DNA of 64,000 nt, taken from contig NZ_JMLU01000003.1 in NCBI RefSeq assembly GCF_000686885.1, forward strand, positions 62,001-126,000, read 5' to 3'. A program made the translations under genes and the position numbers. A model generated the notes under the pieces. The model saw only the letters and a list, made by a program, of their open reading frames with translations. It did no database searches and was not told where the DNA came from. This document shows positions 48,807 to 58,181 of this stretch, piece after piece. The DNA comes from Flavobacterium sasangense DSM 21067 (lineage in GTDB: Bacteria; Bacteroidota; Bacteroidia; Flavobacteriales; Flavobacteriaceae). How positions within the stretch are numbered: position 1 is the first letter of the stretch; each line of letters opens with the position of its first letter.

Positions 48807-49541
48807 ATGAAATCAACTTCTTTAGGCAAACTGTATTTAATTCCTATTACACTTTCTAATCCTGGAGAAACTACTGTTGTTCCTGAAGATGTTTTGCCTC
48901 AAACCATAAAAAGAACTATTGATTTCGTTGATTATTATATTGTTGAAAACGAGAAAACCGCTCGAAAGTTCATCAAAAGCATTCATCCGGAGAAAAAACA
49001 ACCCGATTTAAAGATTTCGGTTCTAAATAAACATACAGATTTTGCAGAACACAATGAATTCATCCAACCATTATTAAGAGGAGAAAACATTGGATTAATG
49101 AGTGAATCTGGTTGTCCTGGAGTGGCCGATCCTGGTGCTGTTATTGTGAAATTGGCACATGAAAAAGCAATTCAAGTAGTACCGTTAGTGGGACCAAGTT
49201 CTATTTTATTGGCGTTAATGGCGAGTGGTATGAACGGACAAAGTTTTGCTTTTAATGGCTATTTACCTATCGATAAAAACGATAAAAAACAAGCATTAAA
49301 AAATTTCGAACGTTTGTCGCAAGATAAAAATCAGTCGCAATTGTTTATTGAAACACCGTATCGAAACAATAAATTGATGGAAGATTTGTTGCAAATTTTA
49401 CAACCCAACACACTTTTATGTGTAGCTTGCGATATTACGTTACCAACAGAGTTCATCAAAACAAAAACTGTGAATCAATGGAAAAAAGAAAAGGCCGATT
49501 TACATAATCGACCTTGTATTTTTATTATTCACAAAATGTAA
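48807..49541 (+). CDS. RsmI-like SAM-dependent methyltransferase
   Basis: The ATG at 48807 gives 244 residues; an in-frame upstream codon at 48780 lies inside the phosphatase gene. It begins GKLYLIPITLSNPGETTVVP, then has LMSESGCPGVADPGAVIVKL and VPLVGPSSILLALMASGMNG, the signatures of the tetrapyrrole methylase (RsmI-type) fold. RsmI methylates the ribose of C1402 in 16S rRNA, but this shorter Bacteroidota variant has no proven target. It is co-directional with dnaA and the phosphatase. Confidence 0.88.
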   Translation: MKSTSLGKLYLIPITLSNPGETTVVPEDVLPQTIKRTIDFVDYYIVENEKTARKFIKSIHPEKKQPDLKISVLNKHTDFAEHNEFIQPLLRGENIGLMSESGCPGVADPGAVIVKLAHEKAIQVVPLVGPSSILLALMASGMNGQSFAFNGYLPIDKNDKKQALKNFERLSQDKNQSQLFIETPYRNNKLMEDLLQILQPNTLLCVACDITLPTEFIKTKTVNQWKKEKADLHNRPCIFIIHKM

Positions 49542-49542
49542 A

Positions 49543-50190
49543 TTAATCCAAATCTACTTTAGCATTTGCATTTGCTTCAATGTGCGAAATATCATAGTTT
49601 GAAAATTTTCTAATGTAACTCGAAAGCGAAGTTCCAAAACCATCTTTAAAACCGTTACGACCATTACTTCTTAGATATTTTTTAACTGAACCAGCACCAC
49701 CTAAATGAGCTGCCGCAATTAAACCTGATTCTGTAATTTCTACACCATTGATTACTCTACCAGAATATTTTTGAATTTCTTTACGTAATTCCCACTTGTT
49801 TCTAGCGATTAAAGCTTTGAAAGCTTCATCTTGCCATTCAGCGTTACGTAAAAATTCTTGAAAATCATAAATACCCACAGTGCGTAGTGTACTTCTCCCG
49901 AATTGGTACTTACCCATGTATCCGTATGGATTCACTAAATGCAACATACCTCTTGACTCTTTGTAAGCCATTTTTTGAGCAAAACCAGAAAATGATTTAC
50001 CAACATTTGGTACTTTAACTGGAATAATTACTTCTTCGTTCTCATATTCATTTGGAACATGGTACTTAATACCCTCATAGTTCGACAAATGAAACCCTTC
50101 TAACTTTTCTTTCTTAAAGGTTATAAAACCAGAAGAAACGATTAATACTAGGAGTGTCAATCCTGTAAAATACGACCTTTTTTTTATCAT
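49543..50190 (-). CDS. Lysozyme-like/transglycosylase-fold protein
   Basis: A 215-residue protein with an N-terminal membrane or signal segment (FTGLTLLVLIVSSGFITF). The domain at about residues 68-200 looks like a lysozyme-like muramidase: AQKMAYKESRGMLHLVNPYG with Glu in ESRG as candidate catalytic acid, YMGKYQFGRSTLRTVGI, and GLIAAAHLGGAGSVKKYLRS. It probably acts on peptidoglycan in the periplasm. In related genomes such proteins are sometimes named peptidoglycan-binding LysM proteins, but no LysM motif is present here. Confidence 0.75.
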   Translation of the reverse strand: MIKKRSYFTGLTLLVLIVSSGFITFKKEKLEGFHLSNYEGIKYHVPNEYENEEVIIPVKVPNVGKSFSGFAQKMAYKESRGMLHLVNPYGYMGKYQFGRSTLRTVGIYDFQEFLRNAEWQDEAFKALIARNKWELRKEIQKYSGRVINGVEITESGLIAAAHLGGAGSVKKYLRSNGRNGFKDGFGTSLSSYIRKFSNYDISHIEANANAKVDLD

Positions 50191-50286
50191 GAATTGTTAT
50201 TTCTCAGCGTCTGTCACCCATCTGAAATTACCAGTGCAAATATACAAAAAAAATTATAATATTGATTTACAGCATGTTAATCTTTT

Positions 50287-51282
50287 CTAAAAGTAGATGA
50301 AATGTGCTTTAAGTCCGTTATACTCATCGTATTGCAAAGTTGGTGCAGGAATTTTAATCGTGTTAAAAACCGAGAAAAGCGTCTTTAAAAAATGAGATTT
50401 TGTAGTAATTTTCGTTAAGTCCACATCCAAACTGAGATAAAATTGACGATATGGATTTTGAAATATTCCATTTTCGATTGCTTCGGTATCATTTCCGTAA
50501 AGCATTCCTTCTCCGCCATAGCCAATTGCGACGTTTAACCATTTTGGCGTAAAGCTATCTTTCGTGAACGAATGAACGTTAAACGACAACCAGTACGTTT
50601 GACCGTTATAATCTTTCAAAATTTGTTCGTTTAGAGAAGCGCCTAAAGTTTCTGGACGTTGCGATGCGAATTTGGTTTGATGAAATGAAAATTTAGGTAT
50701 GATACGTTGTTCTTTCCAAAGTAATTCTTGCGACACATAAAGCGCTGTTCCTGAAACATTTGCAATTATATCGCCAGAAGATGCTCCCCATTCTTGTGAA
50801 AAACCATCAAAAACCTCAACTACCGTTAAAAATCCTAATCCAAGAGTAGATCCATAAATTAATTGTTCTTTTTTTGAAGCGCCACTCCATTGCAACATTT
50901 CGGCACCTACTCTTCCTAAATGATAGGTTGAATACATATGCCCTAATTTATCCATTTGCAACCACTGATTGTTATCGTTGATGAAATGGAAACTCGATTT
51001 TGGATAGTCTTTGTACCAAAGTTGATTTAAACCAATTAAAGTAGCACCTAAAGCCACTGATTCACCCACATAAACACCCGTTCTTCTCGGTTTATTTAAT
51101 GTATCCGATGGTTTTAAGAAAGTATTGATACTTGATTGCGCCTGAGAAAAAATAGACACAAACAAAAAAATGAATAGCCAACTAGCCCTGATTGTAGTGG
51201 AAATCCTTTTATAAAACCCTAAAGTTTTATAAAAGATTGCAACGGAAAGCAGGAATATGGAAACCAAGAGAGCCCAAGCCAT
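50287..51282 (-). CDS. DUF2279 family outer-membrane protein
   Basis: A 331-residue protein of the DUF2279 family: QMDKLGHMYSTYHLGRVGAE, GLGFLTVVEVFDGFSQEWGA and SSGDIIANVSGTALY are family segments. A signal-like stretch ends in FVSIFSQAQ at about residue 49, preceded by a separate hydrophobic segment at residues 1-20. A start inside the frame, just before the second stretch, would give a standard signal peptide, but no ATG is there. The C-terminal part is strand-rich (YLSLDVDLTKI), suggesting a membrane barrel. It is followed on the same strand by the lysozyme-like gene. Confidence 0.85.
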   Translation of the reverse strand: MAWALLVSIFLLSVAIFYKTLGFYKRISTTIRASWLFIFLFVSIFSQAQSSINTFLKPSDTLNKPRRTGVYVGESVALGATLIGLNQLWYKDYPKSSFHFINDNNQWLQMDKLGHMYSTYHLGRVGAEMLQWSGASKKEQLIYGSTLGLGFLTVVEVFDGFSQEWGASSGDIIANVSGTALYVSQELLWKEQRIIPKFSFHQTKFASQRPETLGASLNEQILKDYNGQTYWLSFNVHSFTKDSFTPKWLNVAIGYGGEGMLYGNDTEAIENGIFQNPYRQFYLSLDVDLTKITTKSHFLKTLFSVFNTIKIPAPTLQYDEYNGLKAHFIYF

Positions 51283-51295
51283 TCGCTTCTAAAAA

Positions 51296-52336
51296 TTAAC
51301 GATCAATTCCTAACTTCGTTACCCAATCTGCATATTTTTTAGCATTCACTTGGTGTGCTTCGTAGCTTGATGCAAAAGCGTGATATCCTGGTTTGTCTGG
51401 ATTGGCGCAGAAATAAATATAATCGTGCTTTTCAGCATTTAAAACCGCATCGATAGCCGAAACATCTGGCATAGCAATTGGTCCAGGAGGCAAACCTTTG
51501 TTGATATAAGTATTATAAGGAGAATTAATTCGTAAATCGTTAAAGAAAACTCGTTTGATTTCTTGATCAAAATCGCCCGAACGTTTTTTAATTGCAAAGA
51601 TTACGGTTGGGTCAGCCTGAAGTGGCATATCTTGTTTCAAACGATTTAAGTAAACACCAGCTACTGTTGGTCTTTCATCTACTTTAGCTGTTTCTTTATG
51701 TACAATAGACGCTAAGGTATACACTTGAATTGGAGTTAATCCTAACGCTTTAGCTTTTTCTGAACGCTCATTATTCCAGAAAATACGGTATTCTTTTGCT
51801 AATTTTTGAGCAATTTTGTCCGCTGGTGTATTCCAATAGAACTCGTATGTATTTGGAATAAAAAGTGCCAAGATAGTTTCTTCTGTTAATCCGTTTTCTT
51901 CTAAAAATGGCGTATTAGTAAACGCTACTTCTAATTTTAAACTATCCGGTTCTAATTGAGTTGCTAAACGTTGCACTAACTTTCCTAATGTTTCTTGATT
52001 GTTAAACGCAACCTTCACGGGAACATTTAAACGCAAACTTCTTACCATATCAAAACTCGTCATGTCCTTTTTGAAAAGAAATTTTCCGGCTTTTACATTA
52101 GTACTATAATTTCTTGATGTAGCTACGAAATCAAATTTTTCAAAATCTTTCACAAGCGGTTTTACAATTTCGACTACTTGTTCATAAGTTGAATTCGAAG
52201 GAATGTAAACATAAACTTCGTCTTGTGAAAATTGAGTATTAGGTGTAAAAGCTTTGAAATAGACATAAACACCAACTGCAGTTGCAACTACGATTCCGGC
52301 AACAGCGATTATTGAAATTAGTTTTTTTACGTTCAA
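51296..52336 (-). CDS. mltG: Endolytic transglycosylase MltG
   Basis: A 346-residue YceG-like lytic transglycosylase that cuts nascent glycan strands and ends their synthesis. A single N-terminal membrane anchor (LISIIAVAGIVVATAVGVYV) is followed by a LysM-like subdomain and the catalytic domain. The active-site Glu215 is in SIVHKETAKVDERPTVAGVY, and LYFWNTP-like and INSPYNTYINKGLPPGPI segments are conserved. It lies after the GNAT and dapF genes on the same strand, with 11 bases to the GNAT gene. Confidence 0.95.
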   Translation of the reverse strand: MNVKKLISIIAVAGIVVATAVGVYVYFKAFTPNTQFSQDEVYVYIPSNSTYEQVVEIVKPLVKDFEKFDFVATSRNYSTNVKAGKFLFKKDMTSFDMVRSLRLNVPVKVAFNNQETLGKLVQRLATQLEPDSLKLEVAFTNTPFLEENGLTEETILALFIPNTYEFYWNTPADKIAQKLAKEYRIFWNNERSEKAKALGLTPIQVYTLASIVHKETAKVDERPTVAGVYLNRLKQDMPLQADPTVIFAIKKRSGDFDQEIKRVFFNDLRINSPYNTYINKGLPPGPIAMPDVSAIDAVLNAEKHDYIYFCANPDKPGYHAFASSYEAHQVNAKKYADWVTKLGIDR

Positions 52337-52347
52337 GGGGTTGTTAT

Positions 52348-52878
52348 TTAAATGTGATTGATTAATTGATACAACATTTCGTCTTCGTATTGATTGTTGA
52401 TTTTATTCCAATCTTTTTTTACTCCGATTTTTTGAAAGCCAAATTTAGTAAAAAGGGAAATACTAATTTCATTTTTTGAACCAATATTTGCATATAATTG
52501 ATGCAATTGCAATTGATTGAAAGCGTAATTGATAACAAGCTTCAATGCTTCAGAACCTATTCCTGAATTTCTGTTGTTTTCTGATGAAATTACAATCCCA
52601 ACACCTGCTCTATTATTCTTAGGATCAAAATCAAATAAATCAATTAATCCTACTGCCTCGAATGTATCATTTAAGCAAATAGCTAATCGCAACTGTTTGG
52701 CTTCATAAATATCTTGATGCGCATTTTCTAAATACTGTCGAATTAAAAAACGACTGTAAGGTGTTTGCGTGTTACTAACTTCCCAAACCGATTCGTTGTT
52801 TTCTATTTTGTAGATAAACTCTAAATCTTCGGGTTCTAGTGCGCGGAGATAGATGCTAATTCCTTTTAATGTTATCAT
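52348..52878 (-). CDS. GNAT family N-acetyltransferase (RimJ-like)
   Basis: A 176-residue acetyltransferase of the Acetyltransf_3 type: GISIYLRALEPEDLEFIYKI, GLIDLFDFDPKNNRAGVGIV, and the acetyl-CoA loop NRNSGIGSEALKLVINYAF, then ANIGSKNEISISLFTKFGFQ. Similar proteins are related to RimJ/SpeG, but the substrate is unknown. It lies between dapF and mltG; the 20-base gap from dapF carries the ACAAGTTCAA repeat words. Confidence 0.88.
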   Translation of the reverse strand: MITLKGISIYLRALEPEDLEFIYKIENNESVWEVSNTQTPYSRFLIRQYLENAHQDIYEAKQLRLAICLNDTFEAVGLIDLFDFDPKNNRAGVGIVISSENNRNSGIGSEALKLVINYAFNQLQLHQLYANIGSKNEISISLFTKFGFQKIGVKKDWNKINNQYEDEMLYQLINHI

Positions 52879-52879
52879 T

Positions 52880-52905
52880 TACAAGTTCAATTACAAGTTC
52901 AAAAA
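52880..52905. repeat. ACAAGTTCAA word repeat at the end of dapF
   Basis: TTACAAGTTCAATTACAAGTTC is a direct repeat of the word TTACAAGTTCAA. It fills the gap between dapF and the GNAT gene and reaches into the last dapF codons. The same word occurs at 38429-38440. Confidence 0.65.
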
Positions 52906-53687
52906 TCTAATTCAACCTTCCCTTCAAAAACAAATGTCGCTGGTCCGATTAAGAAAACGTTGGTGTATTTTCCGTTATCTACATCAAATTGTACTTTTAA
53001 TTTTCCGCCTTCTACGTTTAAATCTATGATATTGTTGTTTGTTTTACCTGTTTGATGCATAGCAATAGCAACAGCTGTTACTCCTGTTCCACAAGACAAA
53101 GTTTCATCTTCAACGCCGCGCTCATACGTACGAACTGCAAAAATGTCATTCGTTAATTGATATACAAAATTGACATTACTTCCTGCTTTTCCATACAAAT
53201 CAGAATAACGGATTTTAGCACCTTCCGTCTTAATATCTAATTCTACTAAATTATCTACCAATTGCACATGATGAGGAGAACCCGTATTTAAAAAAGTGTA
53301 ATCTTCATGTTGATTAACTGTATCAACATCTTTCATTTGAAGCGCTACTATTCCTTCGTTATCAACGGTTGCGTAATGATAACCATCAACCGCTTCAAAC
53401 TCGGCTTTATTTTCGATAACGCCCATTTGTTTGGCAAAAGCTACTAAACATCTTCCGCCATTTCCACACATCGAACTTTCGTTACCATCGGAATTATAGT
53501 AGATCATTTTAAAATCATATTGGGGATGACTTTCCAATAGTATCAGACCGTCAGCACCTATACCAAATCTTCTGTCGCACAATTGCTCTATGAGTTTGGT
53601 GTTATTTTTCGGAAAAAATTCTGTTCGATTGTCAACCATAACAAAATCGTTTCCTGTTCCTTGATATTTATAAAATGTAAGTTGCAT
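52899..53687 (-). CDS. dapF: Diaminopimelate epimerase
   Basis: A 262-residue PLP-independent racemase that turns LL-diaminopimelate into the meso form for lysine and peptidoglycan. The N-terminal KYQGTGNDFVMVDNR, the first active-site Cys74 (MCGNGGRC) and the second Cys199 (TLSCGTGVTAV) are visible. The length is normal. It is the first gene of the dapF-GNAT-mltG series and is divergent from the HtrA gene. Confidence 0.97.
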   Translation of the reverse strand: MQLTFYKYQGTGNDFVMVDNRTEFFPKNNTKLIEQLCDRRFGIGADGLILLESHPQYDFKMIYYNSDGNESSMCGNGGRCLVAFAKQMGVIENKAEFEAVDGYHYATVDNEGIVALQMKDVDTVNQHEDYTFLNTGSPHHVQLVDNLVELDIKTEGAKIRYSDLYGKAGSNVNFVYQLTNDIFAVRTYERGVEDETLSCGTGVTAVAIAMHQTGKTNNNIIDLNVEGGKLKVQFDVDNGKYTNVFLIGPATFVFEGKVELDF

Positions 53688-53782
53688 TGTGTAATTAATT
53701 TATACAAAAGTACGAATTATTAATAAGATGTTAAACATTGTTAATCGAGCGTTAAAGTGATTTTTTGGAATATTTTTTGTTA

Positions 53783-53790
53783 TAATTTTG
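53783..53790 (+). promoter_or_regulatory. -7 element of the HtrA gene
   Basis: TAATTTTG matches TAnnTTTG. It ends one base before an ATG at 53792, so translation more likely begins at the next in-frame ATG, 53813. A clear TTG at the consensus distance is lacking. Confidence 0.5.
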
Positions 53791-53812
53791 AATGAACAAA
53801 AATTATAAAAAG

Positions 53813-55195
53813 ATGAAAAAATTTGGAAGTTTATTCGCGGTTTCTTTATTAAGTGGTGCCGTAACATTAGGTGCTTACAAATTCTTTTTAGAACCGAATA
53901 ATGCAAGTAAAATTACCCTTGCATCACCTAATTATGCTAAAAATGTAAATTTAGGAGCAGAAAATATTGATTTTACAGCTGCTGCCGAAAACACGGTTCA
54001 TGCCGTAGTTCACGTTAAAAACGTGAGCGTTTCTAAAGTTCCTAGCAATCCATTAATGGAGTTTTTCTATGGTTATCAAGGACAAAGAGAACAAACGCAA
54101 ATTGGAACAGGTTCTGGAGTTATCATTACCGAAGATGGTTACATTGTAACGAACAATCACGTTATTCAAGATGCTACTGAGTTAGAAGTTACACTTAACA
54201 ATAATAAATCATACAAAGCCAAATTGGTTGGAACCGATTCTAAAATGGATGTCGCACTTTTAAAAGTAGAAGCCGATGAAAAATTACCTTATGTAGTTTT
54301 TGGAGATTCTGATGCGATTAAAGTTGGTGAATGGGTTTTGGCGGTTGGAAATCCATATAACTTGAATTCAACTGTTACTGCTGGAATTGTTTCAGCAAAA
54401 GCTAGAAATTTATCTAACAACGGTATTCAATCTTTCATTCAAACCGATGCAGCGGTGAATCCTGGAAACAGTGGTGGTGCCTTGGTAAACACTCGTGGAG
54501 AATTAGTCGGAATTAACACCATGATTTCTTCTCCAACAGGAAGTTATGCTGGTTATTCGTTTGCCGTTCCTTCTAATTTGACTCGAAAAATTATTGAAGA
54601 TTTAATGCAATTTGGAAATGTTCAAAGAGGTGTTTTAGGTGTTGAAGGTGGCGAATTGAATTCGAACTACGCAAAAGAATTAGGAATTAAAGAAACACAA
54701 GGTTTCTACATTAATAAGGTAACTAAAAATTCAGGCGCTGAAAAAGCTGGATTGACTAAAGGTGATATTATTGTACAATTAGACGATAAAAAAATCAATG
54801 GTTTTGCCGAATTATCAGCTTACATCAATACAAAACGTCCGAACGATGTTATTCAAGTAAGTGTTTTACGCGATGGAAAACAAAGAACACTTCCTGTTAA
54901 GTTGACCAAAAAAGAAATTCTGAATTACGAATTCAACGGAATTGAATTTGAAGATTTAGATGCTGCCGACAAAAAACAATTCAATGTAAAAGAAGGTATT
55001 AAGATTAAAAAAGTGAACAATCCTGAATTTACTGAATACAATGATATTTTAGATGGCGCTTTAATTATTAGTATTGATGGAATGAAAGCAAAAGACATGG
55101 AAACAGTTTCCAGCTATTTGGCTAAGAAAGAAAATCAAAAAGCACGATACCAAATTATCTCCAGAAACGGTCAAATGTATAGCATTATCATGTAA
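53813..55195 (+). CDS. HtrA/DegP-type periplasmic serine protease with PDZ domains
   Basis: The ATG at 53813 (460 residues) is preferred to the one at 53792 because a -7 promoter element ends at 53790. An N-terminal signal or anchor segment is visible (FAVSLLSGAVTLGAYKF). The trypsin-like S1C domain has the triad His (TNNHVIQD, codon at 54158), Asp (KMDVALLKV, 54248) and Ser (NPGNSGGAL, 54470). A PDZ domain follows at about residues 270-360 (INKVTKNSGAEKAGLTKGDI), with a second degenerate one at the end. The protein is a periplasmic quality-control protease and chaperone. Confidence 0.93.
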   Translation: MKKFGSLFAVSLLSGAVTLGAYKFFLEPNNASKITLASPNYAKNVNLGAENIDFTAAAENTVHAVVHVKNVSVSKVPSNPLMEFFYGYQGQREQTQIGTGSGVIITEDGYIVTNNHVIQDATELEVTLNNNKSYKAKLVGTDSKMDVALLKVEADEKLPYVVFGDSDAIKVGEWVLAVGNPYNLNSTVTAGIVSAKARNLSNNGIQSFIQTDAAVNPGNSGGALVNTRGELVGINTMISSPTGSYAGYSFAVPSNLTRKIIEDLMQFGNVQRGVLGVEGGELNSNYAKELGIKETQGFYINKVTKNSGAEKAGLTKGDIIVQLDDKKINGFAELSAYINTKRPNDVIQVSVLRDGKQRTLPVKLTKKEILNYEFNGIEFEDLDAADKKQFNVKEGIKIKKVNNPEFTEYNDILDGALIISIDGMKAKDMETVSSYLAKKENQKARYQIISRNGQMYSIIM

Positions 55196-55220
55196 AACAA
55201 CCCAAACCGATAAGTTTTAA

Positions 55221-55251
55221 AACCAGACAAAAATAATGTCTGGTTTTTTTA
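55221..55251 (+). terminator. Terminator of the HtrA gene
   Basis: Arms AACCAGACA / TGTCTGGTT around a 7-base loop, followed by a T run. Confidence 0.95.
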
Positions 55252-55284
55252 TTAAAAAAATTTTACGAAAACGATTGAAATCTA

Positions 55285-55292
55285 TACTTTTG
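55285..55292 (+). promoter_or_regulatory. -7 element of gap
   Basis: TACTTTTG matches TAnnTTTG and lies 26 bases before the start codon. No TTG is found at the consensus distance. Confidence 0.5.
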
Positions 55293-55318
55293 CACCACAA
55301 AACAACACATTTATTTTC

Positions 55319-56767
55319 ATGAGCAATATCTCTTTATACGAAAAAGAATTAGCTTTTCAGGCAGACAGAAGAAAAGCTGGTGTAGAATTCATTAAAATCA
55401 TTAGTGATTTATGGTATGATAAATCAATCGAATTGGTTTTATTCCGCAATCAATTAATCGACAAAAACGTTAGCGAAATCATCAACTTACATGAGTATGC
55501 TGGTGCTTTCGTTGGAAAACCAATCAACGTTTTTGATTCAGTTGAAATTGCAAGCGCCATTGTTGATTTAGATTTACCACCATCAAGAATTGATATTGGA
55601 AAATTAACTTACGAATATCATTTAGAAGACGACAAATACAACGATGCTAAAGCATTTGTTATCGACAAATTAAAGAATGCTAAAAATTTCCAAGAAATTA
55701 AACCAAAAGATGTCGTTTTATACGGATTTGGTAGAATTGGTCGTTTATTAGCTCGTGAAATGATGTCTAAAATTGGAAAAGGACAACAATTACGATTAAG
55801 AGCGATTGTAACTAGAGATAAAAATGACGCTGTTTTATTAGAGAAAAGAGCTTCTTTATTACGTTACGATTCAGTTCATGGTGACTTTCATGGTTCTGTT
55901 ATTGCAGATCCAGAAAACAATGCTTTATTGATTAACGGAACAACGGTTCACATCATTACAGCTAATTCTCCAGAAGAAATTGATTATACTGCTTACGGAA
56001 TTGAAGATGCATTAGTTATCGACAACACAGGAGCTTTCACAACTGAAGAAGCTTTAAAACGCCATTTATCTTCTAAAGGAGCTGATAAAGTTTTATTAAC
56101 AGCTCCAGGAAAAGGAGTTCCAAATATCGTTTACGGCGTAAATCATGAAGATTACAACCCAGACGAAGTGAATATTTTCTCAGCAGCTTCTTGTACGACT
56201 AATGCCATTACTCCAGTTTTAAAAGCAGTTGAAGATACTTTAGGAGTTGTAAAAGGACACTTAGAAACGATTCACGCCTATACGAATGACCAAAACTTAG
56301 TAGACAACATGCACAAAAAATACCGTAGAGGTCGTGCTGCTGCTTTAAACATGGTTATTACTGAAACAGGTGCTGGAAGTGCTGTTGCAAAAGCATTACC
56401 TGCATTAGCTGGAAAATTAACTTCAAATGCAATTCGTGTACCAGTTCCAAATGGTTCATTAGTCGTATTGAATTTAGAAGTTGGAAAAAACACTTCTATT
56501 GAAGAAGTAAACAACATTATGAAAAAATACGCTTTAGAAGGCGATCTTGTAGAGCAAATTAAATACTCTTTAAACAACGAATTAGTATCTTCGGATATCG
56601 TAGGAACTTCAGCTCCTGCTATTTTTGATAGTAACGCAACGATTGTTTCTGGAGACGGAAAAAACATTGTAATGTATGTTTGGTATGATAACGAATATGG
56701 TTACAGTCACCAAGTAATTCGTTTAGCGAAATACATTGCTAAAGTTAGAAGATACAGCTATTATTAG
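55319..56767 (+). CDS. gap: Glyceraldehyde-3-phosphate dehydrogenase, long form
   Basis: A 482-residue enzyme, about 140 residues longer than classical GAPDH. The N-terminal extension (residues 1-125) comes before the Rossmann start VVLYGFGRIGRLLAREMMSK. The catalytic Cys292 lies in SAASCTTNAITPV, and ETIHAYTNDQNLVDN and SDIVGTSAPAIFDS follow. This long type is typical of Bacteroidota and of some proteobacterial GapC/Gap2-like enzymes; whether it favours glycolysis or gluconeogenesis is not decided by sequence. Biased codon use suggests high expression. A terminator follows. Confidence 0.95.
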   Translation: MSNISLYEKELAFQADRRKAGVEFIKIISDLWYDKSIELVLFRNQLIDKNVSEIINLHEYAGAFVGKPINVFDSVEIASAIVDLDLPPSRIDIGKLTYEYHLEDDKYNDAKAFVIDKLKNAKNFQEIKPKDVVLYGFGRIGRLLAREMMSKIGKGQQLRLRAIVTRDKNDAVLLEKRASLLRYDSVHGDFHGSVIADPENNALLINGTTVHIITANSPEEIDYTAYGIEDALVIDNTGAFTTEEALKRHLSSKGADKVLLTAPGKGVPNIVYGVNHEDYNPDEVNIFSAASCTTNAITPVLKAVEDTLGVVKGHLETIHAYTNDQNLVDNMHKKYRRGRAAALNMVITETGAGSAVAKALPALAGKLTSNAIRVPVPNGSLVVLNLEVGKNTSIEEVNNIMKKYALEGDLVEQIKYSLNNELVSSDIVGTSAPAIFDSNATIVSGDGKNIVMYVWYDNEYGYSHQVIRLAKYIAKVRRYSYY

Positions 56768-56783
56768 TAGATAGCAAAAATTT

Positions 56784-56816
56784 AAAAAGCTCTTAGTTTT
56801 CACTAAGAGCTTTTTT
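56784..56816. terminator. Terminator between gap and trxB
   Basis: Arms AAAAAGCTCTTAG / CTAAGAGCTTTTT around a 6-base loop. With A and T runs on both sides it can end transcription from both convergent genes. Confidence 0.95.
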
Positions 56817-56834
56817 ATTTATTCAGTAATCAAA

Positions 56835-57782
56835 TTATTCTTTTGCTGATAAATAACGTTCTGCATCTAAAGCTGCCATACAACCTGTTCCAGCAGCCGT
56901 AATTGCTTGACGATATACATGATCTGCAGCATCACCTGCAACAAAAACACCTGCTACATTTGTTTTAGAACTTCCAGGTACATTTACGATGTAACCTGTT
57001 TCGTCTAACGTAATGTAATCCGCAAAAATATCTGTGTTTGGTTTGTGACCAATCGCTACGAAAAATCCAGTTGCTGGAATTTCTTTTGTTTCTCCTGTAG
57101 CTCTGTTTTTAACTTTAACTCCAGTAACTACTTGTCCGTCACCTAAAACTTCTTCTGTTTCAGTGTGCATTAAAATTTCGATGTTTTCTGTTTTTTGAAC
57201 ACGTTCTGCCATAATTTTAGAAGCTCTAAATTTATCGCTACGTACTAACATCGTTACTTTTTTACATAATTTAGATAAGTAATGTGCTTCTTCACAAGCG
57301 CTATCTCCTGCTCCAACGATTACCACTTCTTGATTTCTATAGAAAAATCCATCACATACCGCACAAGCTGAAACACCACCACCTAATTTTAAATAGTGTT
57401 GTTCCGATTCTAATCCTAAATATTTAGCAGAAGCTCCAGTAGAAATAATTACCGTTTCTGCGTGAATTTCAATCGTATCATTAATCCAAACTTTATGAAT
57501 AGCTCCAGAGAAATCTACTTTTGTAGCCCAACCATCACGAATATCAGAACCAAAACGTTTTGCTTGCTCTTGCAACTGCACCATCATTTCAGGTCCGGTT
57601 ACACCTTCTGGATATCCTGGAAAATTTTCTACTTCATTCGTTGTCGTTAACTGACCTCCTGGTTGTTGCCCTTGATATAAAACTGGATTCATATTCGCTC
57701 TAGCCGCATAAATTGCTGCAGTATAACCTGCTGGACCAGAACCTATAATTAAACATTTTACTTTTTCGATTGTATCTGACAT
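56835..57782 (-). CDS. trxB: Thioredoxin-disulfide reductase
   Basis: A 315-residue flavoenzyme that reduces thioredoxin with NADPH. FAD motif CLIIGSGPAGYTAAIYAARA is at the N-terminus, redox-active C140-A-V-C143 is followed by DG, the NADPH motif is VIVGAGDSACEEAHYL, and the C-terminal FAD segment is GVFVAGDAADHVYRQAITAA. A -7 element TACATTTG on the minus strand (57806-57813) lies 24 bases before the ATG. It is the last gene before the tRNA-Pro unit. Confidence 0.97.
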   Translation of the reverse strand: MSDTIEKVKCLIIGSGPAGYTAAIYAARANMNPVLYQGQQPGGQLTTTNEVENFPGYPEGVTGPEMMVQLQEQAKRFGSDIRDGWATKVDFSGAIHKVWINDTIEIHAETVIISTGASAKYLGLESEQHYLKLGGGVSACAVCDGFFYRNQEVVIVGAGDSACEEAHYLSKLCKKVTMLVRSDKFRASKIMAERVQKTENIEILMHTETEEVLGDGQVVTGVKVKNRATGETKEIPATGFFVAIGHKPNTDIFADYITLDETGYIVNVPGSSKTNVAGVFVAGDAADHVYRQAITAAGTGCMAALDAERYLSAKE

Positions 57783-57884
57783 AACTTTTAATCTTTTAAG
57801 AATAGCAAATGTAAGTTTTTAATTAAAATTATTTCTTAAAATTGAATTAGTTTTAACTATAAATCTATAGTTTTTTAAAATAAA

Positions 57885-57914
57885 AAAACCTTCCTGAAGT
57901 TTCAAGAAGGTTTT
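57885..57914 (-). terminator. Terminator of tRNA-Pro
   Basis: Arms AAAACCTTC..TGAA / TTCA..GAAGGTTTT (one mismatch), read on the minus strand directly after the tRNA 3' end and followed by T residues. Confidence 0.9.
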
Positions 57915-57915
57915 G

Positions 57916-57990
57916 TCGGGGTGGCAGGATTCGAACCTGCGGCCTCCTGCTCCCAAAGCAGGCGCGATAACCGGGCTACGCTACACCCCG
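57916..57990 (-). tRNA. tRNA-Pro (TGG anticodon)
   Basis: A 75-base cloverleaf on the minus strand: acceptor CGGGGTG / CACCCCG with discriminator A, anticodon arm CCTGCTTTGGGAGCAGG with TGG, and T-arm GCAGGTTCGAATCCTGC. No CCA is encoded. It is followed by its own terminator. Confidence 0.95.
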
Positions 57991-58146
57991 AATTTGTGAG
58001 TGCAAATATAGAACTAATTTCTATTGTTCCAAACAAATCCATTCTTTTTTTAAAATAAATTTTCTCAACTTTTCAACCTATATTTTTTTAGCACTTATTC
58101 CATAAACTTTCTATCTAAAAACAAAAAACACTTAGAATATTATTTC

Positions 58147-58154
58147 TATTTTTG
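58147..58154 (+). promoter_or_regulatory. -7 element of the udk-mutB series
   Basis: TATTTTTG matches TAnnTTTG and lies 27 bases before the udk ATG at 58182. This supports that start over an in-frame codon at 58152. No clear TTG is found upstream. Confidence 0.45.
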
Positions 58155-58181
58155 CTAAAATTAAACAAGACAACCTTTTAT